Made by a program: the position numbers and the translations under genes. A stretch of DNA of 64,000 bases, taken from assembly GCA_036897445.1 (NCBI GenBank), contig JAYMTL010000026.1:98659-162658 (forward strand), in the 5' to 3' direction. A model generated the notes under the pieces. The model was not told the DNA's origin, did no database searches, and worked only from the letters and a program-made list of their open reading frames with translations. Numbering within the stretch: position 1 is the stretch's first letter; the number at the start of each line of letters is the position of its first letter. This DNA is from Pelargonium tetragonum. Its lineage: Eukaryota > Streptophyta > Magnoliopsida > Geraniales > Geraniaceae. Shown here piece after piece: positions 51,081-61,029 of this stretch.

Positions 51081-54000
51081 AGGAGATCTAAATTTCTTAG
51101 TCTTAGGGATGCTTATGTGACTTGAACTCATGGATTACCTGCAGCTACGTGCCAAAAAAATCCAATCAAAGTTAGGAAGTCACAAGAAACTAAGGATTTC
51201 CTCTAGTGGCCCAGTTTTTTCTAGTTAGCAAAAGGACCTAAAACCAGCCCAGCCTCTCTTTGATTGAAGTTAACTTATAGGGGATCCTGACATAAACTCT
51301 ATTTTTCCTAAGAATTTTCAATAGCTATATCAATTCGAGTACACCTGAGCTCCCAATAAAAAGAAAGAAAACTTGTACTTACAACTTATAGATGAAAAGT
51401 GAAACCCTTCCTAACATTAGAATCATTTTAAAACCCTATTCTTTATGCGGGTTTTACCTTCCTTACAGAAAAAGCTATACCACAACTCTCCAGCCCCACT
51501 GATATAAAGTCTAAAGGAGGACACTTACTAAACAATAGGATCAGGATTTCCTAAATGGGTACTTTTTTTAAGGTATGAGGGTTAAGCCACTATAGAGAAA
51601 GCGGGTATAGCTAGGAGGGGTAGTAGGCGCATATGAAAGGTATAGCTCATAAGAAAGAAGTTTTATGCGATTAGAACCCTTGCGTGTGTTCTGCGCTCTC
51701 TTAATATCTATAAACAGGTAAACGAAACTATTTAACAGATAGCCTTAACAGTTGCGAATTGAAACTATAGAGGGGATGATACGTGGGTTTCCTCTTGTCG
51801 GGTATTCATTCTTCTTAGAGATTCGCTTTTAGATAAGAAATTTCCCAAGTAAGGGAGTTTCAGAAGAAGTTAAATAAGGAAAACCTAGTAAATAAATATG
51901 GACTCCAAAGAGCTCGGATGTACAAAAAAACTAGCTTACTGGATAGACTGACTCGCGTTTTCTGGCATTAAATGGCCTTAGAGTTGGGTTTTATATTATT
52001 GTAATGAATTTGATTTGTTGTACTGAGTTCTCCCCTTTTTTGTAATTCGATACTCAAGATTTTTCTTAAGAGTTTCCTTTTAGGGCTTTTTTAGAATTAA
52101 GGAAAGGGGGTTTCTCAAAAAGGGAAAGAAAATAACCTAGTATCCGTTTTTACAATTTATGTTGTCAGTATAAGAGTATAGGATGAATTTTCGGGGCCTG
52201 AAAGTTAACAAGGAAAGGGCAAGCCTTAAGAGTAGAAACTTTAGAAAGGACAAAGGAGTTAAATAGGATTCGCATTTTCATGAGTTTTACTTAAGTTTAT
52301 AAGGGATATATCTTTAGTCTTATAAGTACTCAAGTTTAAGAATCTTCGGAATAAAAGCCTGAAGTAAAGTATAGAAAAGTGAGTCGTATTGCGAAAAGTT
52401 GCATGCATTGTATAGAGTGCTTCTCTCTATAGGAATGACCTGCTCATATTCATATTGGAGAAAGGAGTCCAAGCCTGCCGAATTTCTAGGTTCCAAAAGA
52501 TTGACTGTTATATATGTTTAGTTTGGATCAAGTAAATACATAGTATTTCGTAAAAGAGACTCTTCTTGTTCTGTTAGTGTGTCTGCTAAGTACCCGGGTT
52601 TTTACTAGTAGTATAGTAAGGCTCTAAGAAAGTTTTTTAAGGTCCAGGTTTGCTTAATTTGTAAAAGGAGTCCGCGTGGAAGGAGGGTACCCTTAGCGAG
52701 AGAGCTTACTATCTATAGTAGTAGTATGCTTTGGAGGTTATGCCAGAGAAGTTTTTGGGCTATAATTTAAATAGAGTTTCCACTTGGATTTACTTTCATT
52801 TAATTGTAACAAACCGGAAAGAATTCTTTTGTAAGAATGTGATTTTATTACTTGTGAGGGACTTCTTATACTCATTTTAATAAGATATATTGAAAAGTAC
52901 AACCGGAGACTTAGCGGCTCGGGCTTCTCCTAGAATCTTTTCTTTCTAAAAAGATAAAAGGCTTGCCCCTATATTTTTCATTTCTCTCCTATATCGTAAT
53001 TAATTCGAAGTTGATAACCAGCATTGTTAAAGTATCAAATCCGAGGACTTGTATTTGACAGACTCTACTTTGTAGAAGTAGGTTGAGTTTTGTCTTCAAT
53101 AATAAAAATGACCAGAATGCTGTGCCTATAGGGCCCTTTATAAGGCTTTCACTTTAGTCTATAGGGAGCTTTTTCACACCCTTCTTTATTTTAAATAGAT
53201 TCATAGATTCCTTGTTAGGTTTACTGGAAAATGAAATTTCATTTTAAACCCTAAAGAAGAAGAAACCCCGGAGAATTAATAAGAATTTGCGACTAAACTC
53301 GCTTTAGAAATTGCGATTGCGTATGTTTTCTATTAAAGATTTTTTGAAGTTCTCATTGATCCAAAAGTAAGGTAATGTAATTAATTAGTACATGTAGTAC
53401 CAAAAAAAGGTATGAGTATAGTGTGAGAACAAAAAAACCTTGTTGTAATTATTTGCGGATTATACAAGGACTTTTCCCGCGAGTTTAATCTACAAGAAGT
53501 CGTAATAACGAGAAATCGTCTATCCTTTGAAGAGCCTTTTTATATATTATAGAATAGTGCGGCTAACTCAAATTTTAGCTTATGACCTTCTATTTATATC
53601 TAGAAAATCGCGCAAAACGGGGTCTTTTGATCCCATTAAAAGCTTTACGTACGTTGTTATATCTTTAGTACACTCCCGAGCGGAACACCTAAAACTGTAG
53701 TATAAAACCCAGTAGCACTTTGCCCGGGAAAATAAGAATAAGAAAACTCACGCGAGTTTAGAGTGTTGAAGTTACTTGTTATATTCTCGAAATAAGATTA
53801 TTAAACAAAGCCTGCCTATTTAGAAAAAGGAACCTGACCCCTAGAGCAAAAGTCTGCTTTTAGCTATTCAAGATTTCAGAACAAAGGAACACGGAATAAT
53901 TAGGATAGGGGTTTCGCTTTATACTTAGGTCTCTTGTCAATTCTACATAAAATAGTGCGTATTCTCCAGTATATCAAGCGATATTCACCAAACCGGACAA

Positions 54001-56419
54001 ATCCCGCTTCTAATATAAAAAAGTTTAGCTAAAGTCAATTTCTTCACGTTTTACATAGGTTAAAAGAGAGCTTAAATTTAACTTAAAGAGTGAGAAAAAT
54101 CTCAAAGCCTTTCGTTTAGAACTCCAAGGTAAAGAGCACCGCTTATTTCATATAAGGAAAACTGCAGCGGATATAGTATGCACATAATTAGTAGACAAAA
54201 ATCAATGTAGCGGAAGAGCTAAACTAAACCCTAATTTTATTAAAGCAGGGCGGGAAACCCCGGAGTTTTCCTTCTGAAAGATCTAGTAAAATCTGACTAA
54301 GCAGGGAATATTTAGCCCTCTGGAAAGAGCCAAAATTCTTTAAATGCTTGGATTTCCTGAGTTCTCCTCAAGTTACTTTCTTTTAGTAATTTGTTTAAAG
54401 GGCCGTCTATTCCTAAAATTTCAAAATTCGGCAGGGAATCCCTATTAAGAAAACTGCTCTGTAATAATCAAAAAAAAGAGTCACTTCCACTTAATCCTGT
54501 CAATTCTAAGACGAGTCATAATGTGAAAAAGTATACTTGTTAAAGCTCTGTTTCTCCTTTAGGAATTAACAGCTCCTGTAGGAGATTTTAGATAATGCGT
54601 ATCGATTCCTAAGTGCCTTTTTATAGGGTTTACCACGTCTTATAACTTATAGAATTTAGAGAAAGTCTTAGGAATTTCTAGAATAAAAATCCTTATTTCT
54701 GGAATATGCACCATACTTTGCTACAAACAACTAGTCAAGAAAGATCCGCAAATTTTAGAAAAAGTAAGATTAGAAATTCCTGAGGGAGCTTTATTAGCCC
54801 TTTTTGTTAGGACTTACACTTTATAGGGGTGTTCCGGGATATAGAGAATTCTTAGTGTTATTGTATAGAGTCCTATTAGCTTTTAGCTTATACCCCTAAA
54901 GCAAGGCTTTTCGAGATAAACTTATCCGCGATATATATACCTCTTGTTCGGCCCAGTCCGCACTACATAAAATAAGTCTTACAACCCGCCACTTGAACTC
55001 GTAAATTACTGAAGTTTTTAATAAACCCTGGCTTTTATTATTAATCTTGTCATTTTATCTTAGTACAGCCTCTTTGGTTGATGATACTTTCCTTGTGGCA
55101 GCCCAGTAGGGTGGAGACTCTAATTACTACTCTTTGGTAGAATGTCGAGCTTAGATGTAAATAAAGATTCTTTTTCCTGTAGCAGAAAGACTTAACAAGT
55201 CAAAATATACCAGAATTTCTGGGATAACTTTTAGAATTCAGATCACGAAGTTTTTTATTTACTTCATTTTTTTAGATATCCCTTATACTAGAACCTTGAG
55301 TTAGCACTAATCGCCAAAAGGGTATAGCTCTAGTTTAAAAAATCTTATCTCAAGTTCAAATAAATCTTATTAACAAGATTATGACTAGGCGGGTATTCCC
55401 ATAAAGAATCTCCTTAGAGCACTTCTTTTATGCTGGTAATTACTTAGAACCCTGTCGAAATGAAATAAGGGGTAGCTCTCAATTGAATTAGCGGAGTTAT
55501 AAAATTCTAATTAAGTTTCTAACAACTCTGTTCTATGCAGAAGAGCCTAAGTCAGTAGAAAATCTGAAGTTGAGCTGAGCAAGTTATAATTATAAGGTGT
55601 TCCTTAGCAGTATTTATATTGAAACCTTGGTAGGAGATCTTTTGGGCCAGTTGTAGGCCTAAAACCTACATTTTATTGGTAATTAGATTCTGCTTTAACA
55701 CTTAGAGTTAGTCTTTATCGAAATGGGTATGCTCGTCTTCAGCTTGAGATGGAAAATAAGTAGGAATCCTTTTTAATTCCTGGGTGCTTTTGACTCCTGT
55801 TAAAACTCTGTGGGATACCCATTATATCTAATCTCACGATCTTATATACCCGGGTAGACCTCGTACATTTAACTTGAAAAGTCTCCTGCTTACTTTATAA
55901 TGTGTCAAGACAAGATTTCTAATAGAGCCTAAACTCGGAATGTTAACTCTTCGCAGTTATGGTACAAGTCCCCCGTTATAAAAAGGGTAAGTTCTACTCT
56001 TTATTAGAGGCCCTCTACCTCAAACTTTAGTCAAAGTTTAGATAGAATGTCTTGAACTTTATAGAAAGATTTTAGCAGCTCTACTGAAGAAAGTGCGAAT
56101 CTTGAGTCAAAGGTTAGGCTCCCTATGGAATTATACAATCTGATAAAACCAAAGTTCTTATAAAACTTTTGGTTAGAGTGTTCGTTTGTATTTAGTTTTT
56201 TTATTTAGACTGCCCTGCTACTTTGTCACCACCCCAAGCTGAATGGATCTAGCCTTTGCTTATCAAAACCGTTTACAAGAGGATTTTTTAGGGTAGGAAA
56301 AGATAAAAGTCTTTAAAGAATAAAGTCAAGAGTTCGCTATTGCCTAAGTCTCTATTTTTCCCGCTTTCATACAACCAAAAAGCCTTTTTATACATAAGAT
56401 AACCTTATGATTCTGTTCA
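51081..56419. other. non-coding desert, segment 7
   Basis: No frame worth noting. It contains the 18-bp palindrome at 53228, GGATCC near 51283, CCCGGG near 52591, 53722 and 55849, and a GGGCCC near 53130. A small TGTAGG/CCTACA hairpin lies at 55652-55670. Confidence 0.6.
53228..53245. repeat. 18-bp perfect palindrome
   Basis: AAAATGAAATTTCATTTT, the longest uninterrupted palindrome I found. It shares the core TGAAATTTCA with the palindrome at 4534. Confidence 0.75.
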
Positions 56420-56734
56420 ATGCACTCTTTTATAAAGAAATTGCAACTTCGTAGAAATTTTTATATACTGAGCACTCCTCTAGAGTTTCCTCAACTTTTG
56501 TATCATTTTACTTCGAGTCTTTCTATAATACATAAATGTCTTCCTTGGGTAGGCCAAGGATTCTTGAGTTCAGGGATAACCCTCCAAGCTGTATTATACA
56601 CTTTCACTAAAAATGAAAGGGGTTTCTCTAAAGGAAGTTTGGGATATCCAGGGTCCCCTTGTGATTCTGTAGTTGTTGATAACCAGTATGGCTTTAATCA
56701 TAAAGGGATTTTCGGATTTAGTATTATACATTAA
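56420..56734 (+). CDS. unrecognised 104-codon open frame, doubtful
   Basis: Start codon ATG or a near variant, ending at TAA. The C-terminal half is rich in G, S, F and V (LPWVGQGFLSSGITLQAVLY, then GYPGSPCDSVVVDNQYGFNH), less biased than most frames in this window. No family is recognised and there is no ribosome-binding site. The minus strand over 56730-56464 is also open for 89 codons if TGA means tryptophan, which makes it uncertain which strand, if any, is coding. Confidence 0.2.
   Translation: MHSFIKKLQLRRNFYILSTPLEFPQLLYHFTSSLSIIHKCLPWVGQGFLSSGITLQAVLYTFTKNERGFSKGSLGYPGSPCDSVVVDNQYGFNHKGIFGFSIIH
56464..56730 (-). pseudogene. 89-codon frame if TGA is read as tryptophan
   Basis: Between TAA (56733-56731) and TAA (56463-56461) there is no TAA or TAG, and three TGA (at 56700-56698, 56505-56503 and 56493-56491). 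Read as W, the product is rich in P, W, E and G: STTTESQGDPGYPKLPLEKP, then VKVYNTAWRVIPELKNPWPT. Such composition is unusual for AT-rich noise. Many mitochondrial codes read TGA as tryptophan. No family is recognised; it could be a shadow of the plus-strand frame. Confidence 0.15.
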
Positions 56735-56739
56735 GATAC

Positions 56740-58180
56740 CAAAGTACGGGTTTCACTTTGACCACTATCTTTTTGGTTATAGGAGTATCCACTAGTATGA
56801 GACTATAAGTACTACCTACGCCCCTTAAGAGAGGGGCCCGTTGAGGCTTCGTATAACAACCCAACAAGAAAAATGCATTAAAATTATAAAAACGAATCCA
56901 GTATACAGAAGCACGTTATAACGCAGGAGAAAGGACATACAACGGCCTTATTAATTAAAATATTGGAATTAAAAAGAATAAGATAAAAATCCGGGAGCCT
57001 ACCTTACCTCTTTCCTAGAAAAACCTTATATTGTATACTAATTAATTAAAAGCTACACAGGATACGTAAATCACTAAGGCTTACTTTACTTTTTAAATTG
57101 ACGGTTATTATAAATATAGGCGCTGCGCCTGGATTAAATAGAAACCCCTTTTTAGTTGGGATTTAAAAAAGATGGCTTTTATTAAACTTTATCGCGGTTT
57201 CTTCCCAATTTAGAGAAACGGTTCAGGTAATTCCAAACTAACACAACGCTTCGACGGAAAATTTCATATTGTATAATCTTCCGAAGCCGGAAAAAAGAGG
57301 AGACCTTTATCTAATCTATAAAGCAATTACAGATTCAGTTAGCATAAAGGGCCCTTGTATTTAAGTTGATTTAAAAAGAAGAAAGTTCTGCGTACTCCTT
57401 ATCCTTATAGAGGATCTCCAAGGCATAGAGCAAACAGGGGTGGGAAGCCCTTCTTGTACAGTAAAATGGGGTGTCTCTTATGGAAGGAGCTTGGTACCTT
57501 TACTAGGGTAGTATTGAATCCAGTAAAAAGCCTTAACGTAAGTGCTTAAAAGTTTAAACAGCTACACTACTTATATATGTCTATGTCTCGCAAAAATGAA
57601 GTACTGTTTAATCTAAACTTTTTATCTTTCTCAAAGTTTTCTAAAAGAACAAAACGCAATTTGAGGGTTAGATATATTTACTTAGCAAGGTCCTAAAGTA
57701 CTCCTTTAATAATTCAAATATAAGAACTACTTTTCTTAATATTGCCTAAATAATACAACTACTAACTAGATTGACTTTGTCTTACACTAGGGTGTCTCTA
57801 GAAAGTTCGTTATTTCGTCAAGACTAAAAGGGAATCCCAATTGCTAATCTCCTTTTTGGGGATTTTAACTTAAATTGCACCCACTTTCTAGGAGAAGCTT
57901 GTGCTTGAGTCTACCGCATCCTTATAGAATTATTGCCAATCCCCAGCAGCCCCAACTCTTGGAATATCTTTTGTATCAGGATAAAAAAGTCAAAAGAGGT
58001 ATCTATTCAATATAATTAAAGGGTACGTCGTGTAAGCGCTTCTCAGTTATACCATAAGTATCCTAGTAATTCTGCGTCCTAAGGTAAACGACTCCACTAT
58101 TCCTTGTTAGAGAAAGACAGTCAAAGTGACTCGCGGGGAACTGATCAATCGTAATCCAGGATCAGATGGACCTACTTATA
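56740..58180. other. non-coding desert, segment 8
   Basis: Nothing recognisable. Notable are an AGGCGC-T-GCGCCT palindrome at 57118-57130 and GGGCCC near 56836 and 57352. Confidence 0.6.
57118..57130. repeat. G/C-rich palindrome, 6-bp arms
   Basis: AGGCGC and GCGCCT flank one T. The arms are nearly all G/C in AT-rich surroundings. Confidence 0.6.
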
Positions 58181-58800
58181 AGTTAAGTAAGGAGTAATTC
58201 CTTATATTCGAAAGTTAAGTACAGAGCCTGGGGCTGGGTGTTTTCAAAGATTCTTGCCCTGGACTTGGATAAACAAGTCTCTACAAAAAAACTAGAAGGC
58301 AAGATAGGTAGGTCCGTTGAAAGAGAGTGAGCTTTAATTCTAGAGGCTAGCGAGGGCTTTTCGAGTGTACGACTCAAATCTAACTGACTGAAGATGCAAA
58401 GAGGTGTCATTAATAGTAGAGTAGAATGTCTGGTGATTCGTGAAGATAAGAGTAAGCAGTGATTAGAAAGTTGTATGCCATAATGGTAAAGATGAAGATA
58501 TTTAGGGAACAATCATACCAGCAGCGACTTGGCGGAAGTCCTTTCTATTGAAGACAGCTGACAGAGGTTTAGGCTGTCTACTTAGCCCCAGTTCTATACA
58601 AAAGAAAGCACTCGCATAGATTTGACGTAGTGCCATTGCCAAGAAAATAGTAAAGCAAGGAAGATCAGATAACTTGAGAATTAATCTAAAACATAAAACC
58701 GAGTAGAGTAAGAGTTAGAGCCTGACCCAGAAGGAGGATTCGTGAGGAAATTGAGTTGTTCACTAAAGTTACCGACCAGGGGTGTAGTTATGATTCACCT
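58181..58800 (+). other. purine-rich strand segment
   Basis: The plus strand is conspicuously rich in A and G (AAGATAAGAGTAAGCAG, AAGAGAGTGAGC and similar phrases), unlike the balanced background. A comparable segment lies at 60300-60850. The reverse bias is seen at 48050-48600. Confidence 0.5.
58183..58512 (-). CDS. unrecognised 109-codon open frame in a strand-asymmetric stretch, doubtful
   Basis: The minus strand is pyrimidine-rich here, so the product is rich in serine and leucine (for example SNHCLLLSSRITRHSTLLL and TLEKPSLASRIKAHSLSTDL). The openness is probably caused by the purine/pyrimidine bias, because stop codons need A after T on the pyrimidine-rich strand. There is no domain. 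It stands at the edge of island V. Confidence 0.12.
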   Translation of the reverse strand: MFPKYLHLYHYGIQLSNHCLLLSSRITRHSTLLLMTPLCIFSQLDLSRTLEKPSLASRIKAHSLSTDLPILPSSFFVETCLSKSRARIFENTQPQALYLTFEYKELLLT

Positions 58801-58929
58801 TATTGTTAGGTATTAATTACATTACCTTGCCCTTAAACTTTATAAAAGAACTGGTTCAATTTCTCTTTCCATTCTTTATGGATCGTACAGCAATTAATGA
58901 CAAAGATACTTAATTCAATGGCATTTTTA

Positions 58930-58990
58930 GTTTGTAGGTTTTGAACCTAAGATACTCTCTAATTCAATACAACGCTCTTACGGCTTTATT
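58930..58990 (-). pseudogene. tRNA-like relic downstream of the 144-codon frame
   Basis: On the minus strand the spacing is exactly that of a tRNA: AGAGC (D stem), one base, 17 nt (anticodon arm, loop TTGAATT with GAA at the anticodon position), GTATC (5-nt variable region), then TTAGG, loop TTCAAAA, CCTAC (four of five T-stem pairs). The anticodon stem keeps few pairs and the D and acceptor stems are not convincing. It starts about 50 nt after the stop of the 144-codon frame, on the same strand. Confidence 0.28.
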
Positions 58991-59039
58991 ACAGTCAAGT
59001 ACAAGTATTTTAAATCTTCTTAAAAAATTTGTATAGAAA

Positions 59040-59474
59040 TCAGTAGCATAAGAGAGATTTTGAGTGCAGGAATATTTCACTTCTATAGCATACAAAGCGT
59101 AGTTTTCTTACTATTATATAAGTTATAAAGGATAACTTTTGATACGTTTTAATAATGAATGTGAGAAAGCCAGTATTTTCTACGAGTCTTACAAGTTCAG
59201 CTATAGGGTCATGTAAGAAATGAAGTCGAATCAAAAGCTCTTTATATACGTTATTATTTCCATGCTTTACGAGGTTTTTTAGACTTATTGAATATACCAA
59301 TCCATAAAGAAGAGATTTTATTCTGTAAGGCTTTGTATTCTTCGAAGTTATATAGTCAGGATTCCTGGAAAAGACTTTAAAGCACTTAATAAAGTATAGG
59401 GTATCGTAAATTTGGTTCGAATAATAGGTGTAAGCGGCTTTGAACTCTTGCGCGTACCCTTCACTCAGTGGCAT
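59040..59474 (-). CDS. unrecognised 144-codon open frame, the longest in the window
   Basis: Starts ATG-CCA-CTG and stops at TGA. If TGA were tryptophan it would extend by about 10 codons to TAA. The product is basic and mixed (SEGYAQEFKAAYTYYSNQIY at the start, RLHFLHDPIAELVRLVENTG around residue 95), with no transmembrane pattern strong enough to call and no recognised family. A rough estimate gives about 0.1 such frame by chance, so it is mildly significant. There is no ribosome-binding site. A tRNA-like relic follows on the same strand, which is a common arrangement in organelle genomes. This is the best candidate for a real or recently lost gene. Confidence 0.3.
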   Translation of the reverse strand: MPLSEGYAQEFKAAYTYYSNQIYDTLYFIKCFKVFSRNPDYITSKNTKPYRIKSLLYGLVYSISLKNLVKHGNNNVYKELLIRLHFLHDPIAELVRLVENTGFLTFIIKTYQKLSFITYIIVRKLRFVCYRSEIFLHSKSLLCY

Positions 59475-60237
59475 TTGGTTTTTTCAAGGATAGAAGTAAA
59501 GTTTCGCTTAGGAAATGTATATAGAAAGTGTCTGAATTGGAGTTTCTTCTATTTAATTACTAACGAGATAAATAAAACTTAGCTCATTTAACTTTGCAAA
59601 TTCTGAACTAAATATAACACCTACTCTACTTTACTTCTCAAGCTTTTTCGATAGTTTAAAAAGCGAGGCTAGTTCACATTTTGGACCCCTAACTCACAGA
59701 GTTCTTCCAGCTTTAACCGCCTCCGTTTTGTCTCCAATATCTAGATTTTTGCTTTGGTTGGGTTCGTATTACAAAGTCCTTATTCCATAACCGGGTGTAG
59801 TATAAAGTCAAAGCCCCGGTACATAAAAAACAAATGAAATAAATTAGGTTCTCCTAAATCCATTAATTAAAGGAATGACCTCCTAGGGCCGGCTTACAAA
59901 AGGTACTAATACTCGGATCTAAGCTTGATAAATAGAATCAGGTTTCTGTCTTAAACACCTTCAGCAACACTTTATAGATCGTCATAAAGCTTCTTAAGTC
60001 TAAGAACTTTGTACCTTGAAAGATAATAACCTAGTCCTTCATAAGCAAATAACACCTTTGATAGATTGGTTTGGCAAGCTGGGACAGAGACTCTTAGATT
60101 CATGTGTTCCTTCTTATAATTATTATCTTTCATAACATAAATGAATTAGAACCAAAAGAGTGGATTTCTAGTTAGTTAGGAATCTCAAAACCCAGAATAA
60201 TACAAAAACCAAAGGTAATTCAATTAATAGTGGTTTA

Positions 60238-60639
60238 GAGATTTAGTATCTCAAAGGAAAATAAAATACCTCAAACTCTCACAAGAGCTACATAAGAGTA
60301 AGACTCTAGAGTTAAGAAGAGTAAGATCCGTTGTGCAGGAAGCAGGAATTCTAAGATAATTTCTAAGAGAATCTAGTTCGGTTCAAGAGGGAAAGTGGTT
60401 AGAATAACTCAAAAACTAGAATACTAAGACAGTAGCTACAAAAACTCCTATCTACAGTAAGACCCATAAGAGTCTAATTCATAAGAAGAAGGGAGTTCTA
60501 GGCATAAGGCAGAACGTATGACTAAGAGTAAGACAGAGAGTCTAGCTCTGGGGAAGTTATAGGTATGAAGACTAAGAAAGTCCTGGATATTCCGGTTATA
60601 GGTAAGAGTATAGCTAAGAGGAAAGAAAAGATATGTATC
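60238..60639 (-). pseudogene. 134-codon frame interrupted only by TAG and TGA
   Basis: Between TAA (60642-60640) and TAA (60237-60235) the minus strand has no TAA, four TAG and two TGA. The first 63 codons (60639-60451) are free of stops. It reads DTYLFFPLSYTLTYNRNIQD, LSVLLLVIRSALCLELPSSY, and later ILLEIILEFLLPAQRILLF. The strand is pyrimidine-rich, which raises Ser and Leu and lowers TAA, so bias alone may explain it. If TAG is leucine (chlorophycean mitochondrial code) and TGA tryptophan, it is one continuous frame. There is no start codon at its beginning. Confidence 0.15.
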
Positions 60640-60850
60640 TTATTATATTATACAAAAATGGGTTGTTGTTAAGAAAAAATCTTAGGGGGTTAAGAGATCA
60701 AGAGTAAGCTGTAGAGTACAGGTTTACCTACAATTAGAAAGTTATCGTTATGAGTAAGAAAGATGAGTAACAAACAAAGTATGAAGGGTTGGCATCTAAG
60801 TACCTATCCTGTTTTGAGGTTTGTATTTAGGAAGCTGTTAAAGTTTTTAG
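60300..60850 (+). other. purine-rich strand segment
   Basis: The plus strand is strongly A/G-biased. Its complement contains TCTTAGCTATAC and CCTATAAC, motifs that also occur at 48095-48150 on the plus strand, so the two regions may share ancestry. Confidence 0.45.
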
Positions 60851-60981
60851 TTTTCTAATCTTTATATATAGCTTTTTTTGCACAGGACAGGGTAGAAGGA
60901 AGAAAAAAAAGGAAAAACCTAGTGAATATTAACTCTATAAGCCAATGGGGAAAAACCCTTAAGGAACCCACTAACTAATAA

Positions 60982-61026
60982 TAAATAAAGGATCTGATAT
61001 AAACTTTGATCCCTTTTTTTATTTAT
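60982..61026 (+). terminator. terminator-like hairpin with T7
   Basis: AAATAAAGGATC and GATCCCTTTTTTTATTT form an imperfect stem around TGATATAAACTTT. A run of seven T follows the G/C part. It would end a plus-strand transcript, but no plus-strand gene precedes it. Confidence 0.3.
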
Positions 61027-61029
61027 CTC

